From Mucilaginibacter sp. Bleaf8 (GTDB taxonomy: Bacteria; Bacteroidota; Bacteroidia; Sphingobacteriales; Sphingobacteriaceae): 64,000 bases of DNA. Shown here in pieces: positions 34,394-43,489 of this stretch. How positions within the stretch are numbered: the first letter of the stretch is position 1; each line of letters starts with the position of its first letter. The notes beneath the pieces are model-generated. The model was not told where the DNA came from and ran no database searches. It saw nothing but the letters and a program-made list of their open reading frames with translations. The stretch is from the NCBI RefSeq assembly GCF_018390515.1, contig NZ_JAHBBK010000005.1, positions 124,001 through 188,000 on the forward strand, written 5' to 3'. The translations under genes were made by a program, and so were the position numbers.

Positions 34394-35517
34394 ATAGTGG
34401 CCCCTCCCAAATCTACAGCCCCCTCTAAATCTCCCCCGGAAGGGGAGACTTTTTGATTTGCTATATTAATATTCGCATCGTCCAACTCCCTCCCTTCCGG
34501 GGAGGGCTGGGGCGGGGCTCCCTCTTCTTCGCCGCCATACAGGGTGTGCACCTCATGCGCATCAAAGCCTATTTCGGTCAAATAGCGGGCAAAGCTGGCG
34601 GTGTAGCCATGCGTAAGGTATACTTTTTCGCAGCCGGTAGCATCAATGGCACTCACTAACCCGTCCCAATCGGCATGGTCTGATAGGATGAACCCTCTAT
34701 CGGCCGCGCGGCGGCGTTTGGCGCCACGCAGCGCCATCCAACCTGAACAGTAACCAAAACTATAGGGTTGAAACTTACGCATCCAGGGTGTACCAACCGC
34801 TGATGGTGGTGCTATTACGATGCCTTTACGTATCTCTTCTTTCGATGTAGCTTGCGTTATGCGTTTTGTAGGCTGCAATTGTATGCCATTGCGGCGCAGC
34901 GCCTCATTGGTGTTTTCGATAACGCCGTGCGTATATATTTTACCGTTACCTAAATCGAGGTTTTGTAATATGCGTTGCGCTTTGCCCAGTGAATACCCTA
35001 CAATAACCGTTGCCAGGCCCTGAGCCAGATTATTTTTCCACCAGGCATTTACTTCGTTAAAAAGATCAACTTGCGGCTTCCATTTATAAATGGGCAGTCC
35101 GAAAGTACATTCAGATATAAAATGATGGCAGCTTACTGGTTCAAAAGGGGTACACACGCCATCATCTTCTACTTTATAATCGCCGGATACGACCCAAACT
35201 TCGCCTTGGCTTTCAACCCGTATCTGGGCTGAGCCAATTACATGACCGGCCGGGAACATACTGATCTCGACACCGTTTTTCATCACCTTTTCGCCATACT
35301 CAACCGTTTGTAACCGGATATCCTCGCCCAAACGGTACTTAAGCACCTCGCGCGACAAGTGATGAGCCAGGTAACGTTTGTGCCCGGCGTAGGCATGGTC
35401 GGAGTGTGCGTGGGTAATTACGGCATCATCCACAGGTTGCCAGGGGTCGATATAGAATTTACCTTTAGCACAGTAAATGCCTTTGTCGGTAAATTCGAGC
35501 AGCGGTTTGTTGAACAT
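34390..35517 (-). CDS. Ligase-associated DNA exonuclease (MBL/beta-CASP fold)
   Basis: A metallo-beta-lactamase-fold nuclease predicted to process DNA ends for the neighbouring ligase (TIGR04122 type). From the ATG at 35517 (MFNKPLLEFTDKGIYC) the metal motif is H36-A-H38-S-D40-H41 (THAHSDH). Later come FPAGHVIGSAQ, VVSGDYK, a beta-CASP region and ILSDHADWDGL. The last ~43 codons (from about EEEGAPPQPSPEGREL) are encoded by a C/G-rich repeat and look like a foreign extension; without it the protein would be about 335 residues, the usual length. The stop overlaps the ligase ATG. Confidence 0.9.
   Translation of the reverse strand: MFNKPLLEFTDKGIYCAKGKFYIDPWQPVDDAVITHAHSDHAYAGHKRYLAHHLSREVLKYRLGEDIRLQTVEYGEKVMKNGVEISMFPAGHVIGSAQIRVESQGEVWVVSGDYKVEDDGVCTPFEPVSCHHFISECTFGLPIYKWKPQVDLFNEVNAWWKNNLAQGLATVIVGYSLGKAQRILQNLDLGNGKIYTHGVIENTNEALRRNGIQLQPTKRITQATSKEEIRKGIVIAPPSAVGTPWMRKFQPYSFGYCSGWMALRGAKRRRAADRGFILSDHADWDGLVSAIDATGCEKVYLTHGYTASFARYLTEIGFDAHEVHTLYGGEEEGAPPQPSPEGRELDDANINIANQKVSPSGGDLEGAVDLGGATI
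34398..34520. repeat. Two-part C/G-rich repeat element (copy 2), inside the exonuclease gene
   Basis: The left half has CCCCCTCTAAATCTCCCC folding on GGGGAGACTTTT. The right half has ACTCCCTCCCTTCCGGGGAG and ends GGGGCGGGGCT. A 40-base spacer separates them. Both halves match copy 1 at 20268-20468. The element is translated as the exonuclease C-terminus. Confidence 0.78.
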
Positions 35518-35556
35518 ATAGAGATAACCGATGCAAATGGGTTTGGTTTTAAACGC

Positions 35557-35583
35557 CAAACGCCCGGCAATACCGGGCGTTTG
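35557..35583 (-). terminator. Hairpin terminator after the S41 protease gene
   Basis: Perfect 11-base GC-rich arms (35557-35567, 35573-35583), five-base loop, 25 bases past the protease stop. The T-run is weak, and the hairpin lies 40 bases upstream of the exonuclease start. Confidence 0.78.
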
Positions 35584-35607
35584 ATTACGTCTAAGAAATT
35601 GAATTTA

Positions 35608-37749
35608 TCAGTTTGATGATCCGGGTGCTATTACTCCTGTGTAACGAGCGTTTTTATCCAGATTAATGAAATCAGTCATGATCTGACCGGCTTCAATTTT
35701 CAGGAAGTCAAGGTCTTCGTTTTTAGGACGGGTTTGCCCTTTTTTCAACGGCGATAATCCTAAAGCCGCTCTGCGCAAATTATTACGCTCAAAGATTTTC
35801 TGCTCGTCGGCATCGCGCTGTGCTTTCAGTTGCTTCTCATTTAAGGTTATGCTTTTCTCGGCATCACGCTTTTTATAGTCGGCAATATCTTCCATTAAAT
35901 ATTTATAGCTGTTGCTGGCAGCCATACGCTGGTTGTGCAACTGAGCCAATTGCGGAATTACTGCGCTTAAATCAGCTGCTTTTGTATAGTTGCTTTTTGG
36001 TATCATATCAAAAGGCAATGCTGATGGCTCGGTATCTTCACCATATTTATCCAGCGGAATTACTGACGGGAAGGCCACATCAGGCGTAACACCTTTGTGT
36101 TGGGTAGAACTGCCGTTGATACGGTAGAATTTAGCAATGGTTAAGTTTAACTGACCAAATTTAGTTTCGGCACCTGTACCATTTCCTTTTTTGGTCATGG
36201 ATGTGATCATATCGCGCAATGAGGTGCTAATTACCTTATCCAGCTCAATAGCGCTTTGCACGGTACCTTTACCATAAGTTTGTGTACCCAAAATCAAACC
36301 GCGACCATAATCTTGTATGGCACTGGCAAAAATTTCGGAAGCAGAGGCGCTAAAGCGGTCAACCATTACAGCCATAGGGCCGCTGTATGCTACAGTAGGG
36401 TCTTCGTCCTCATTCACCTCAACACGGTTACGGGTATCACGCACCTGCACTACCGGGCCTTGCTTAATAAATAAGCCGGTCAGCTCAATTGCCTCAATCA
36501 ATGAACCACCACCATTCTGGCGCAGGTCCATAATCACACCATCCACATTTTCGCGCTTCAGGGTATCCAATATCAGTTTCACATCGCGGGTGGTGCTTTG
36601 GTAGTTCGGATCTTTGGCGCGGTAAGCGTTAAAGTCGATATAAAAAGCAGGCACATTGATAATACCTATTTTATAGGTTTTACCATTGGCATTGTAAGTA
36701 CGAATTTCTTTTCTGGCCAACTGGTCTTTCAGTACGATCTTTTCGCGCACCATTTCCACAATTTTAGGCTTATCGGATGCGCCAGTACCTTTAGGTAATA
36801 ATTTCAATCGCACTATTGTACCTTTTGTACCACGTATCAGGGCAATAGCACTTTCTGTACGCCAGCCCACAATATCCTGAAACTCACCGGTACGGCCTTG
36901 TGCAACACCGATAATGCGATCATCAATATTGATTTGACGGCTTTTATCTGCCGGCCCACCAGCTACAACACTTTTAATTGTTACATATTCGTTTTCTGAC
37001 AGCAATGAAGCACCAATACCTTCCAGCGAGCGCGACATTTCGATATTGAAATTGGCCGCATTAGCCGGATTAAAATAGTTTGTATGCGGGTCAATGGCCT
37101 CAGTAAATGAATCCATGAACACCTGGAACACATCCTGGTTAGACAGCTTTTTAGACTGCGATATCAGATTTTGATAGCGCTTGCGTAAAGTTTCTTTGTT
37201 TTTGGTCATATCACTGCTGGCCAGTTTCAGGTTCAGCAGATCATATTTTACACGCTGGCTCCACAACTTATCCATAGCCGATGAAGAAGATACCCAAGGC
37301 TGATCTTCGCGGTCATAAGTAAACGTTTCGTTCGTATTAAAATCGTAGTTTTTATTCAGTTGGGTTAGCGAGTAGTTGATACGATCCAGGTAACGTTTTT
37401 GGTAAACATTAAAGATGTAAAAAACAGCGCTTAGGTCGCCAGTTTTCAGATCGTCATCCAGTTCGTTTTTGTATTTGTCAAAATCCTTAAGGTCTGATGC
37501 TAACAGATAGTTATGGTTCTCATCCAGCGCTTTAAGATAGCGGTTATATACTGCGTTGGAAAGCGAATCGTTCAGGCTCACTTTCTTGTAGTTGTACTGA
37601 GATATCAGCGAGGCTACTTCTTTACATACCAAACTCTGCTTTTGATCTGGCTGCAAATCACCGGGGGCAAGCTTAACCGGTTTGGATGGAGACGCTTTGC
37701 AAGCCAGTGCAGCGCCCAGCACCAGCAGTATATAGAGCTTTTTGAACAT
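35608..37749 (-). CDS. Carboxy-terminal processing protease (Prc/Tsp type, S41A), lipoprotein
   Basis: Periplasmic tail-specific protease. The start at ATG 37749 gives MFKKLYILLVLGAALACKAS, a lipoprotein signal with Cys17 as the lipidated residue. An N-terminal helical domain, a PDZ domain (~230-320), the S41 core and the C-terminal DUF3340-like region follow. Catalytic Ser469 (FSASASEIF) and Lys494 (TYGKGTVQ) align with E. coli Prc Ser430/Lys455 by motif and spacing. Length 713 is close to that of Prc. It likely trims envelope proteins. A longer ATG frame to 37791 would hide the signal peptide. Confidence 0.92.
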   Translation of the reverse strand: MFKKLYILLVLGAALACKASPSKPVKLAPGDLQPDQKQSLVCKEVASLISQYNYKKVSLNDSLSNAVYNRYLKALDENHNYLLASDLKDFDKYKNELDDDLKTGDLSAVFYIFNVYQKRYLDRINYSLTQLNKNYDFNTNETFTYDREDQPWVSSSSAMDKLWSQRVKYDLLNLKLASSDMTKNKETLRKRYQNLISQSKKLSNQDVFQVFMDSFTEAIDPHTNYFNPANAANFNIEMSRSLEGIGASLLSENEYVTIKSVVAGGPADKSRQINIDDRIIGVAQGRTGEFQDIVGWRTESAIALIRGTKGTIVRLKLLPKGTGASDKPKIVEMVREKIVLKDQLARKEIRTYNANGKTYKIGIINVPAFYIDFNAYRAKDPNYQSTTRDVKLILDTLKRENVDGVIMDLRQNGGGSLIEAIELTGLFIKQGPVVQVRDTRNRVEVNEDEDPTVAYSGPMAVMVDRFSASASEIFASAIQDYGRGLILGTQTYGKGTVQSAIELDKVISTSLRDMITSMTKKGNGTGAETKFGQLNLTIAKFYRINGSSTQHKGVTPDVAFPSVIPLDKYGEDTEPSALPFDMIPKSNYTKAADLSAVIPQLAQLHNQRMAASNSYKYLMEDIADYKKRDAEKSITLNEKQLKAQRDADEQKIFERNNLRRAALGLSPLKKGQTRPKNEDLDFLKIEAGQIMTDFINLDKNARYTGVIAPGSSN

Positions 37750-37833
37750 TTCTTTTGCGGTTTTTAAATCAGTATTTAAATAAAACATCAATATTGGTGC
37801 CTATATTATTATTCGTGCCAAAGTAAATAAAAA

Positions 37834-37856
37834 GAGACAGCATTTAAAGCTGTCTC
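37834..37856 (-). terminator. Terminator after the TPR-like gene
   Basis: Arms GAGACAGC (37834-37841) and GCTGTCTC (37849-37856) around a seven-base loop, with a T-rich run following on the minus strand, 100 bases past the stop at 37957. Confidence 0.72.
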
Positions 37857-37956
37857 CTGTATACAATAATAATATATTTAATAATGTTTTATCAGAAACT
37901 GTATAGTTATGTCATTTATCTAACAATTTACTATACACTGATTTAATGCAGCCCGA

Positions 37957-38583
37957 TTATAGCGCGGTTTGTGCAGTACCGGCGTAAGTAGTGCCGGGTT
38001 TTAAAGCGGCAAGCTTATCGCGTTGCAAGCTTTTAATTTCGCGGTTTACATGCGCTACATCATCCTGCCAGTTACGGGCAATGGCCAGGGTATGTGCCTC
38101 GTCCAAATCCTGCTGGGCCAGTGAAAAATCACCAATGGTTGTTTTGATAGCAGCCAGATCAATAAGGTTGGCGATGGTAAGCCTATCATTATTTTGCTGG
38201 CGCGATAAATTGTTGCTCTGTAAAAAAAACCATTTGGCTTGCGACAACTTGTTTAACTGCAAATAAATTTTTGCCAGATCGCGAAAGCTATAGCTTGCCT
38301 CGGCATATTCGCGGAAACGCATTTGGTGCTGTGCCGTTTTCATGGTAACATGCTCATTGAGCAGCAAGCCGTACCATGTTTGTGCAATGCTTACCCGTTT
38401 AACCGAGGTTAACTGCATTTTTGCCGGTAAAAGCTTAAACGCCGGCCCCTGTGAAGTTACCAATTGCGGCTGCCTGCGGTAATTGGATAGTTTCAACTTA
38501 TACCATTGTGCCGAAGCTGATAAGCTGACAGTACAAAACAAAACGAGTAAGGATATGCGCATGCGTTCTCTGTTTGAGTTCAA
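37957..38583 (-). CDS. Exported TPR-like protein, unknown function
   Basis: A 208-residue protein with a signal peptide (hydrophobic SLLVLFCTVSLSASAQ, cleavage after SAQ). The mature part, mostly helical, has TPR-like units at ~90-125 (AEASYSFRDLAKIYLQLNKLSQAKWFF) and ~130-170 (LAAIKTTIGDFSLAQQDLDEAHTLA). These probably mediate protein contacts. A shorter start at 38562 is possible. Single-gene unit with its own -7 element and terminator. No functional assignment. Confidence 0.72.
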   Translation of the reverse strand: MNSNRERMRISLLVLFCTVSLSASAQWYKLKLSNYRRQPQLVTSQGPAFKLLPAKMQLTSVKRVSIAQTWYGLLLNEHVTMKTAQHQMRFREYAEASYSFRDLAKIYLQLNKLSQAKWFFLQSNNLSRQQNNDRLTIANLIDLAAIKTTIGDFSLAQQDLDEAHTLAIARNWQDDVAHVNREIKSLQRDKLAALKPGTTYAGTAQTAL

Positions 38584-38600
38584 TTAAATTAGCCAGTAAG

Positions 38601-38608
38601 CAAATTTA
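38601..38608 (-). promoter_or_regulatory. Candidate -7 element for the TPR-like gene
   Basis: The minus strand reads TAAATTTG, matching TAnnTTTG, 17 bases before the ATG at 38583. Confidence 0.4.
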
Positions 38609-38646
38609 CCGCTTATTACGTTATCCGTTTGTAATAAGTTTGCAAC

Positions 38647-39489
38647 TTAATCAAAAACTTCCACATCTCCATCATGCAATGCCCAAACCATATAAGGATG
38701 TGTATCAGCATGATAGATATCGCCATTTGCAGCAATACCTATAGTACCTGCAAAACCATCGAACGGCTTTAATTCGCCTAATGATTTTCGCGTAGCTTCT
38801 TCGATTGACATACCATCGGTAACACGGGTAACAATTTTACTGGCCACTGCACCGCTCACAATATCTTCCCCTACGCCCGTACATGATATTGCCGCATAAG
38901 CATTGGCATAATTACCTGCAGCCGTGGCTGAATCGCTTACCCGGCCGGGCATTTCATAACCTTTACCGCCGGTTGAAGTTGCCGCTGCCAGATTACCATC
39001 AGCATCCAGCGCTACACAACCTACTGTACCCAGTCTGATCGATTCATTTAATTTCTTTTCATATTCCTGACGGCGTTGCGGCGTTTCGGGATTGTGGTAG
39101 CCAAAACCGTTATCACGTGCAAATTGCAAGGCGCCTTTACCGCTCAGTACCTTATCTTCAAAAGCCATCAGCTTTTCGACAACAAAAATGGGGTTCTTTA
39201 CATCCTCAATATTGATCACGCCCGAAAAGCCCAGCGTTTTACCATCCATCAGGGAGGCACTCATCCTGGTTACGCCATCGCTTTGTATCTGCGAGCCTGT
39301 ACCTGCATTAAACAAATCACAATCCTCCAGCAGGCTTACGGTGTAAACCACTGTTTCTACTGCGGTGTGCGTTTGCAGATATTCATAGCCCTGCTGCACA
39401 ATTTGCTTCAGCGCATCCTGCTTAGCCTGCTTTACTTCCTGATTAGTGCCCGACTCACTGAAGAAGCCGCCATGTATAATAATTTTCAT
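38647..39489 (-). CDS. Isoaspartyl peptidase / asparaginase family (Ntn hydrolase)
   Basis: Plant-type asparaginase family enzyme, self-cleaving before the nucleophile Thr155 (LGTVGCVALD). Substrate contacts are indicated by PGRVSDS and CTGVGED. At 280 residues it is shorter than E. coli IaaA (about 320), and the N-terminal IIIHGGFF differs from the usual HGGAG. No signal peptide, so cytoplasmic. Lying next to cphB and opposite cphA, it most likely hydrolyses beta-Asp-Arg dipeptides released from cyanophycin. That role is inferred from context and from the known isoaspartyl dipeptidase activity of the family. Confidence 0.85.
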   Translation of the reverse strand: MKIIIHGGFFSESGTNQEVKQAKQDALKQIVQQGYEYLQTHTAVETVVYTVSLLEDCDLFNAGTGSQIQSDGVTRMSASLMDGKTLGFSGVINIEDVKNPIFVVEKLMAFEDKVLSGKGALQFARDNGFGYHNPETPQRRQEYEKKLNESIRLGTVGCVALDADGNLAAATSTGGKGYEMPGRVSDSATAAGNYANAYAAISCTGVGEDIVSGAVASKIVTRVTDGMSIEEATRKSLGELKPFDGFAGTIGIAANGDIYHADTHPYMVWALHDGDVEVFD

Positions 39490-39517
39490 AACTGGTAATA
39501 AGGGTTATAAAACACAA

Positions 39518-39541
39518 AGAGACACAATAGTTTGTGTCTCT
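39518..39541 (-). terminator. Hairpin between cphB and the isoaspartyl peptidase gene
   Basis: Perfect 10-base arms (39518-39527, 39532-39541), four-base loop, T-rich on the minus strand afterwards. It could end the cphB transcript, partly or fully, before the peptidase gene. Confidence 0.6.
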
Positions 39542-39542
39542 G

Positions 39543-39550
39543 CAAAAGTA
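39543..39550 (-). promoter_or_regulatory. Candidate -7 element for the isoaspartyl peptidase gene
   Basis: The minus strand reads TACTTTTG, matching TAnnTTTG, two bases upstream of the preceding hairpin. Transcription would start inside the hairpin. Confidence 0.4.
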
Positions 39551-39639
39551 TAATGAATGATTTATTGTTTTGATTGAAGTGCAACGAAATTACATTTTCA
39601 GTTGTTAAAGTCACTATCTATAAGAATATAACCAGCAAC

Positions 39640-40551
39640 TTAATCCTTGTCAGGAACTTGGAGGTAAACGCCATCCTCTACCTTGGTACGTTTTTTCATC
39701 ACCATACGGTGCTGCTCTAAATCGTAACGGTCGAAAATAGACATCACGTGCACTTTAAGGCCTTCGATAGATACCGGTGCACCCATTTCCACATCATAAA
39801 TATTGGTACCGACCATACCCTTGCCGTCTACCACAATAGTTAGCCCCGAACCGATAGCTTCCATCATGCAACCTTCTGTAATCAGCAGGCCGGCATCTTC
39901 GCCTAAGCCAATACCCAAAATGCCCGGATTGCTGGCCACCGCATAAAACAACCGGCCTATACGGCCACGTTGCACAAAGTGGGTATCGATAATTACATGG
40001 TCAATAAAACCCAGGCCGGCCGTAATTTGTACCTCGCCTTTCACCAATGCCTCGTTGCTCTCGCCACGGTAAATCATATTGGTTGATGCCGCCGCTGCAC
40101 CCGCAGAAGTGCCGGCTATTACAAAGTGCTCGTAGCAATAGCGCTTTTTTAGCGTTTGTAAAAACTCGGTACCGCCAAAAATCGAGCTAAGCCGCAATTG
40201 GTCGCCGCCGCTGAACATAACCACGTCGGCCTGGCGTATGCGCTCCAGATATTCGGGATTGGCTGCATCCTCGCGATTACGAATATCCAGCACATTTACG
40301 TTAGGTACGCCCAGCTGTGTAAATGATTTAATATATTCTTCTCCAACCAGCTCGGGTATCTGCGAAGCTGTGGTAATTACCTCTACCTGCGAAGCCTGCT
40401 GCCTGGCCGATTCAAGAATTATTCTTTTTAGTATACCGCGTTCAAAAAATTTGATATAATTGGGCTGTAAAATATGCTCCGTAGCACTCACATTGGTCCC
40501 CATATCAACCGCACCGCCTATAATTATTAGTTTACCTTTCGGGACAATCAT
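39640..40551 (-). CDS. cphB: Cyanophycinase
   Basis: Serine exopeptidase (S51 family) that degrades cyanophycin to beta-Asp-Arg dipeptides. The 303-residue protein shows the nucleophile elbow IAGTSAGAA (Ser149), the conserved FSGGDQLRL upstream, and the DTHFVQRGR segment with His191. No signal peptide, so it is the intracellular type, unlike the secreted cyanophycinases of polymer scavengers. It faces cphA across a 166-base divergent regulatory gap, and the isoaspartyl peptidase gene follows on its strand. Confidence 0.94.
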   Translation of the reverse strand: MIVPKGKLIIIGGAVDMGTNVSATEHILQPNYIKFFERGILKRIILESARQQASQVEVITTASQIPELVGEEYIKSFTQLGVPNVNVLDIRNREDAANPEYLERIRQADVVMFSGGDQLRLSSIFGGTEFLQTLKKRYCYEHFVIAGTSAGAAAASTNMIYRGESNEALVKGEVQITAGLGFIDHVIIDTHFVQRGRIGRLFYAVASNPGILGIGLGEDAGLLITEGCMMEAIGSGLTIVVDGKGMVGTNIYDVEMGAPVSIEGLKVHVMSIFDRYDLEQHRMVMKKRTKVEDGVYLQVPDKD

Positions 40552-40717
40552 CGTTTAAATTCAGTTGGTATATTACAAAGTAAAATAAAAAAGCATAAAA
40601 TCTGCACTTTTCGCAATAAAACATCATTTATAATACCAGAAATTACACTAATTTGTTACAATTTTTGATTTAAGCAAACAAAGAATACCCTCTATCTGAT
40701 ATTGAGAAACAACATCT

Positions 40718-43333
40718 ATGAAGATTGAAAAAATACAAGTGCTGCGCGGCCCCAATATCTGGAGCATCAGCCGTAAAAAACTGATTCAAATGCGGCTGAA
40801 CCTGGAGGATTTGGAGCACCGCCCTACAAATACAATTGAAGGTTTTTATGAGCGCATTCAGGAACTGATACCCAGTATGTACGGGCACCGTTGTTCACCG
40901 GGCGTACCAGGGGGCTTTTTTAAGCGTGTGCAACAAGGCACCTGGATGGGCCACGTGATTGAGCATATTGCGCTGGAAACCCAAACACTTGCCGGTATGT
41001 TTTGTGGTTTTGGCCGCACGCGCGAAACCAAAACGCCGGGCACCTACAATGTGGTATTCAATTATGTTGAAGAAAAGGTAGGCGTGTTTGCAGCCGAATC
41101 GGCCGTACGCATTGCCGAAGCACTGATTGAAGGCCGTGAGTACAACCTGGAGGCCGATATTCAGCAAATGCGTGAGATACGGGAAAAAACCCGCTTGGGC
41201 CCAAGTACCGGATCTATCGTTGAAGAGGCTATTTCAAGAGATATCCCCTGGATCAGGTTAAACAACCAATCATTAGTTCAACTGGGTTATGGCAAAAACC
41301 AGGTACGCATACGCGCTACCATGACCGAGCGCACCAGCAGCATCGCCGTTGATTTAGCGAGCAATAAAGAAGAAACGAAGCGTATACTGCAAGAGCAGGC
41401 CATACCGGTAGCAAGCGGCATAACTATTACTTCGGCATCGCAGGTTAAAGAGGCTATCCGTAAAGTAGGCTTTCCGTTGGTGTTTAAGCCGCTGGATGGC
41501 AACCACGGCCGTGGCGCTACCATTAACGTAAAAACCGAGCAGGAGGCCATAGATGCTTTTGAGCATGCAGCCCGTATATCGCGCAAGGTTATAGTAGAAA
41601 AATTTATTACCGGCTTTGATTTTCGCGTACTGGTAATTGACCATAAAATGGTTGCCGCTGCCCTCCGCGTACCAGCCCATGTAAAAGGCGATGGAGAGCT
41701 GAACATTCAGCAACTGATTGACAAGGAAAATACAGACCCACGCCGCGGTTATGGCCACGAAAATGTACTGACGCTGATCAATGTTGATCGAGATACGCTG
41801 GACCTGCTACAGAAAAAAGGCTATACCCTCGAAACTATTCCGGCTCAGGATGAGGTGGTTTACCTGAAATCGACCGCCAACCTGAGTACCGGCGGCACCT
41901 CTATTGATGTAACCGACCAGGTACATCCTGAAAATATTTTTATCTGTGAGCGTATTTCGCGAGTAATTGGGTTGGATATATGCGGTATCGACATTATGGC
42001 CGAAAACCTGACCGAGCCCCTTACCGAGAATGGCGGCGTAATACTGGAAGTTAACGCTGCGCCGGGTTTCCGGATGCACGTGGCACCAAGCGAGGGCCTG
42101 CCCCGCAACGTTGCCGGTAATGTGCTTGATATGCTGTACCCGCCCGGTACAGCAGCGCGTATACCTATTATTGCCACCACCGGTACCAATGGTAAAACTA
42201 CTACTACCCGCTTAATAGCCCATATTGTAAAAAATAATGGCTACCGAGTTGGCTTTACCACATCAGACGGTATTTATGTACAAAATACGCTGATGGTTGA
42301 AGGCGATACCACCGGTCCGCACAGTACTGAGTTTATTTTAAAAGACCCAACCGTTGATTTTGCCGTACTGGAAACAGCCCGCGGCGGCATTTTACGTTCA
42401 GGATTGGGCTTTGGTAAAAGCGACATTGGTGTAATTACCAATATACAGCCCGACCATTTGGGTATTGCCGACATCCATACGCTGGATGACCTGGCGCGGG
42501 TAAAAAGCGTGGTGATCAATTCCGTAAAAAAAGATGGCTGGGGCGTATTGAATGCCGATAGCGAGCACTGCGTGCGTATTGCTAAAGATGCCGACTGCAA
42601 CATTGCCTACTTTAGCCTGAATGAGAACAACCCGGTTATTAAAGCGCACTGCCAAAAAGGTGGAATTGCCTGCATTTGCGAAAACGGGTATGTTACCATT
42701 CAAAAAGGCGACTGGAAAATACGTGTACAGCGCATCAGCCAGATACCTTTAACCTTTGGTGGCACGGTAAGCTTTATGATTGAAAACGTGCTGGCCGCCA
42801 CTCTGGCCACTTACCTGTATGGCTTCAAAACGGAAGACATTAAAACCTCGCTGCAAACCTTTGCTCCATCAGCTACGCAAACGCCCGGCAGGATGAATAT
42901 TTTCAACTTCCGTGAGTTTAGGTTTATGGTTGATTTTGCACATAACCCTGATGGCTATAACGGAATTCGTGAATTTTTGCGGCATATTGACTCGCCACAG
43001 AAGATAGGGCTGATTGCCGGTACGGGCGACAGGCGCGATGAAGATATTATAGAACTGGGCCGCATTGCTGCCGAAATGTTTGACCACATACTGTTGCGCC
43101 AAGCCGATCATTTACGCGGCCGTACACGCGAAAATATTATGAGTTTAATGGCACAGGGCATCCAGTCTGTAAAGCCGGATATGCCGCTTGAAATGCTGCC
43201 CGACGAAGTTGATGCTATTGCTTACGCTATTAGCCTGGCACAGCCAGGGGCTTTCATCACTACCTTAAGCGATGCTGTAAACGATGCCGTTGACATTGTG
43301 CAGAATTATCAGGAGAAAGATGCAATGCGTTAA
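40718..43333 (+). CDS. cphA: Cyanophycin synthetase
   Basis: Makes multi-L-arginyl-poly-L-aspartate without a ribosome, using ATP. The 871-residue length matches cyanobacterial CphA1 (about 875). Three modules are visible. The N-terminal domain (~1-165) starts MKIEKIQVLRGPNIWS. The ATP-grasp domain (~200-480; FPLVFKPLDGNHGRGA, VILEVNAAPGFRMH) adds Asp. The Mur-ligase-like domain has its P-loop at GTNGKT (489-494), with VDFAHNPDGY and GTGDRRDEDI later, and adds Arg. All key motifs look intact. Divergent from cphB; ends at a strong bidirectional terminator. Confidence 0.95.
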   Translation: MKIEKIQVLRGPNIWSISRKKLIQMRLNLEDLEHRPTNTIEGFYERIQELIPSMYGHRCSPGVPGGFFKRVQQGTWMGHVIEHIALETQTLAGMFCGFGRTRETKTPGTYNVVFNYVEEKVGVFAAESAVRIAEALIEGREYNLEADIQQMREIREKTRLGPSTGSIVEEAISRDIPWIRLNNQSLVQLGYGKNQVRIRATMTERTSSIAVDLASNKEETKRILQEQAIPVASGITITSASQVKEAIRKVGFPLVFKPLDGNHGRGATINVKTEQEAIDAFEHAARISRKVIVEKFITGFDFRVLVIDHKMVAAALRVPAHVKGDGELNIQQLIDKENTDPRRGYGHENVLTLINVDRDTLDLLQKKGYTLETIPAQDEVVYLKSTANLSTGGTSIDVTDQVHPENIFICERISRVIGLDICGIDIMAENLTEPLTENGGVILEVNAAPGFRMHVAPSEGLPRNVAGNVLDMLYPPGTAARIPIIATTGTNGKTTTTRLIAHIVKNNGYRVGFTTSDGIYVQNTLMVEGDTTGPHSTEFILKDPTVDFAVLETARGGILRSGLGFGKSDIGVITNIQPDHLGIADIHTLDDLARVKSVVINSVKKDGWGVLNADSEHCVRIAKDADCNIAYFSLNENNPVIKAHCQKGGIACICENGYVTIQKGDWKIRVQRISQIPLTFGGTVSFMIENVLAATLATYLYGFKTEDIKTSLQTFAPSATQTPGRMNIFNFREFRFMVDFAHNPDGYNGIREFLRHIDSPQKIGLIAGTGDRRDEDIIELGRIAAEMFDHILLRQADHLRGRTRENIMSLMAQGIQSVKPDMPLEMLPDEVDAIAYAISLAQPGAFITTLSDAVNDAVDIVQNYQEKDAMR

Positions 43334-43433
43334 AAAGGTTGCTGTTGTGCTGAACTTGCAGGATAATTTCAGTGTCAGACTGGCCTAGGAAATACCAAAA
43401 TCACGTTCAGCATAACTAATCAACCAGTAAAAC

Positions 43434-43470
43434 AAAAAGGTCGTTTCTTATATCAAGAAACGACCTTTTT
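43434..43470. terminator. Bidirectional terminator, cphA / gmk
   Basis: Perfect 16-base arms (43434-43449, 43455-43470), A5 and T5 ends, five-base loop, between convergent genes. Confidence 0.93.
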
Positions 43471-43489
43471 CATACAATGAAGGGATACC

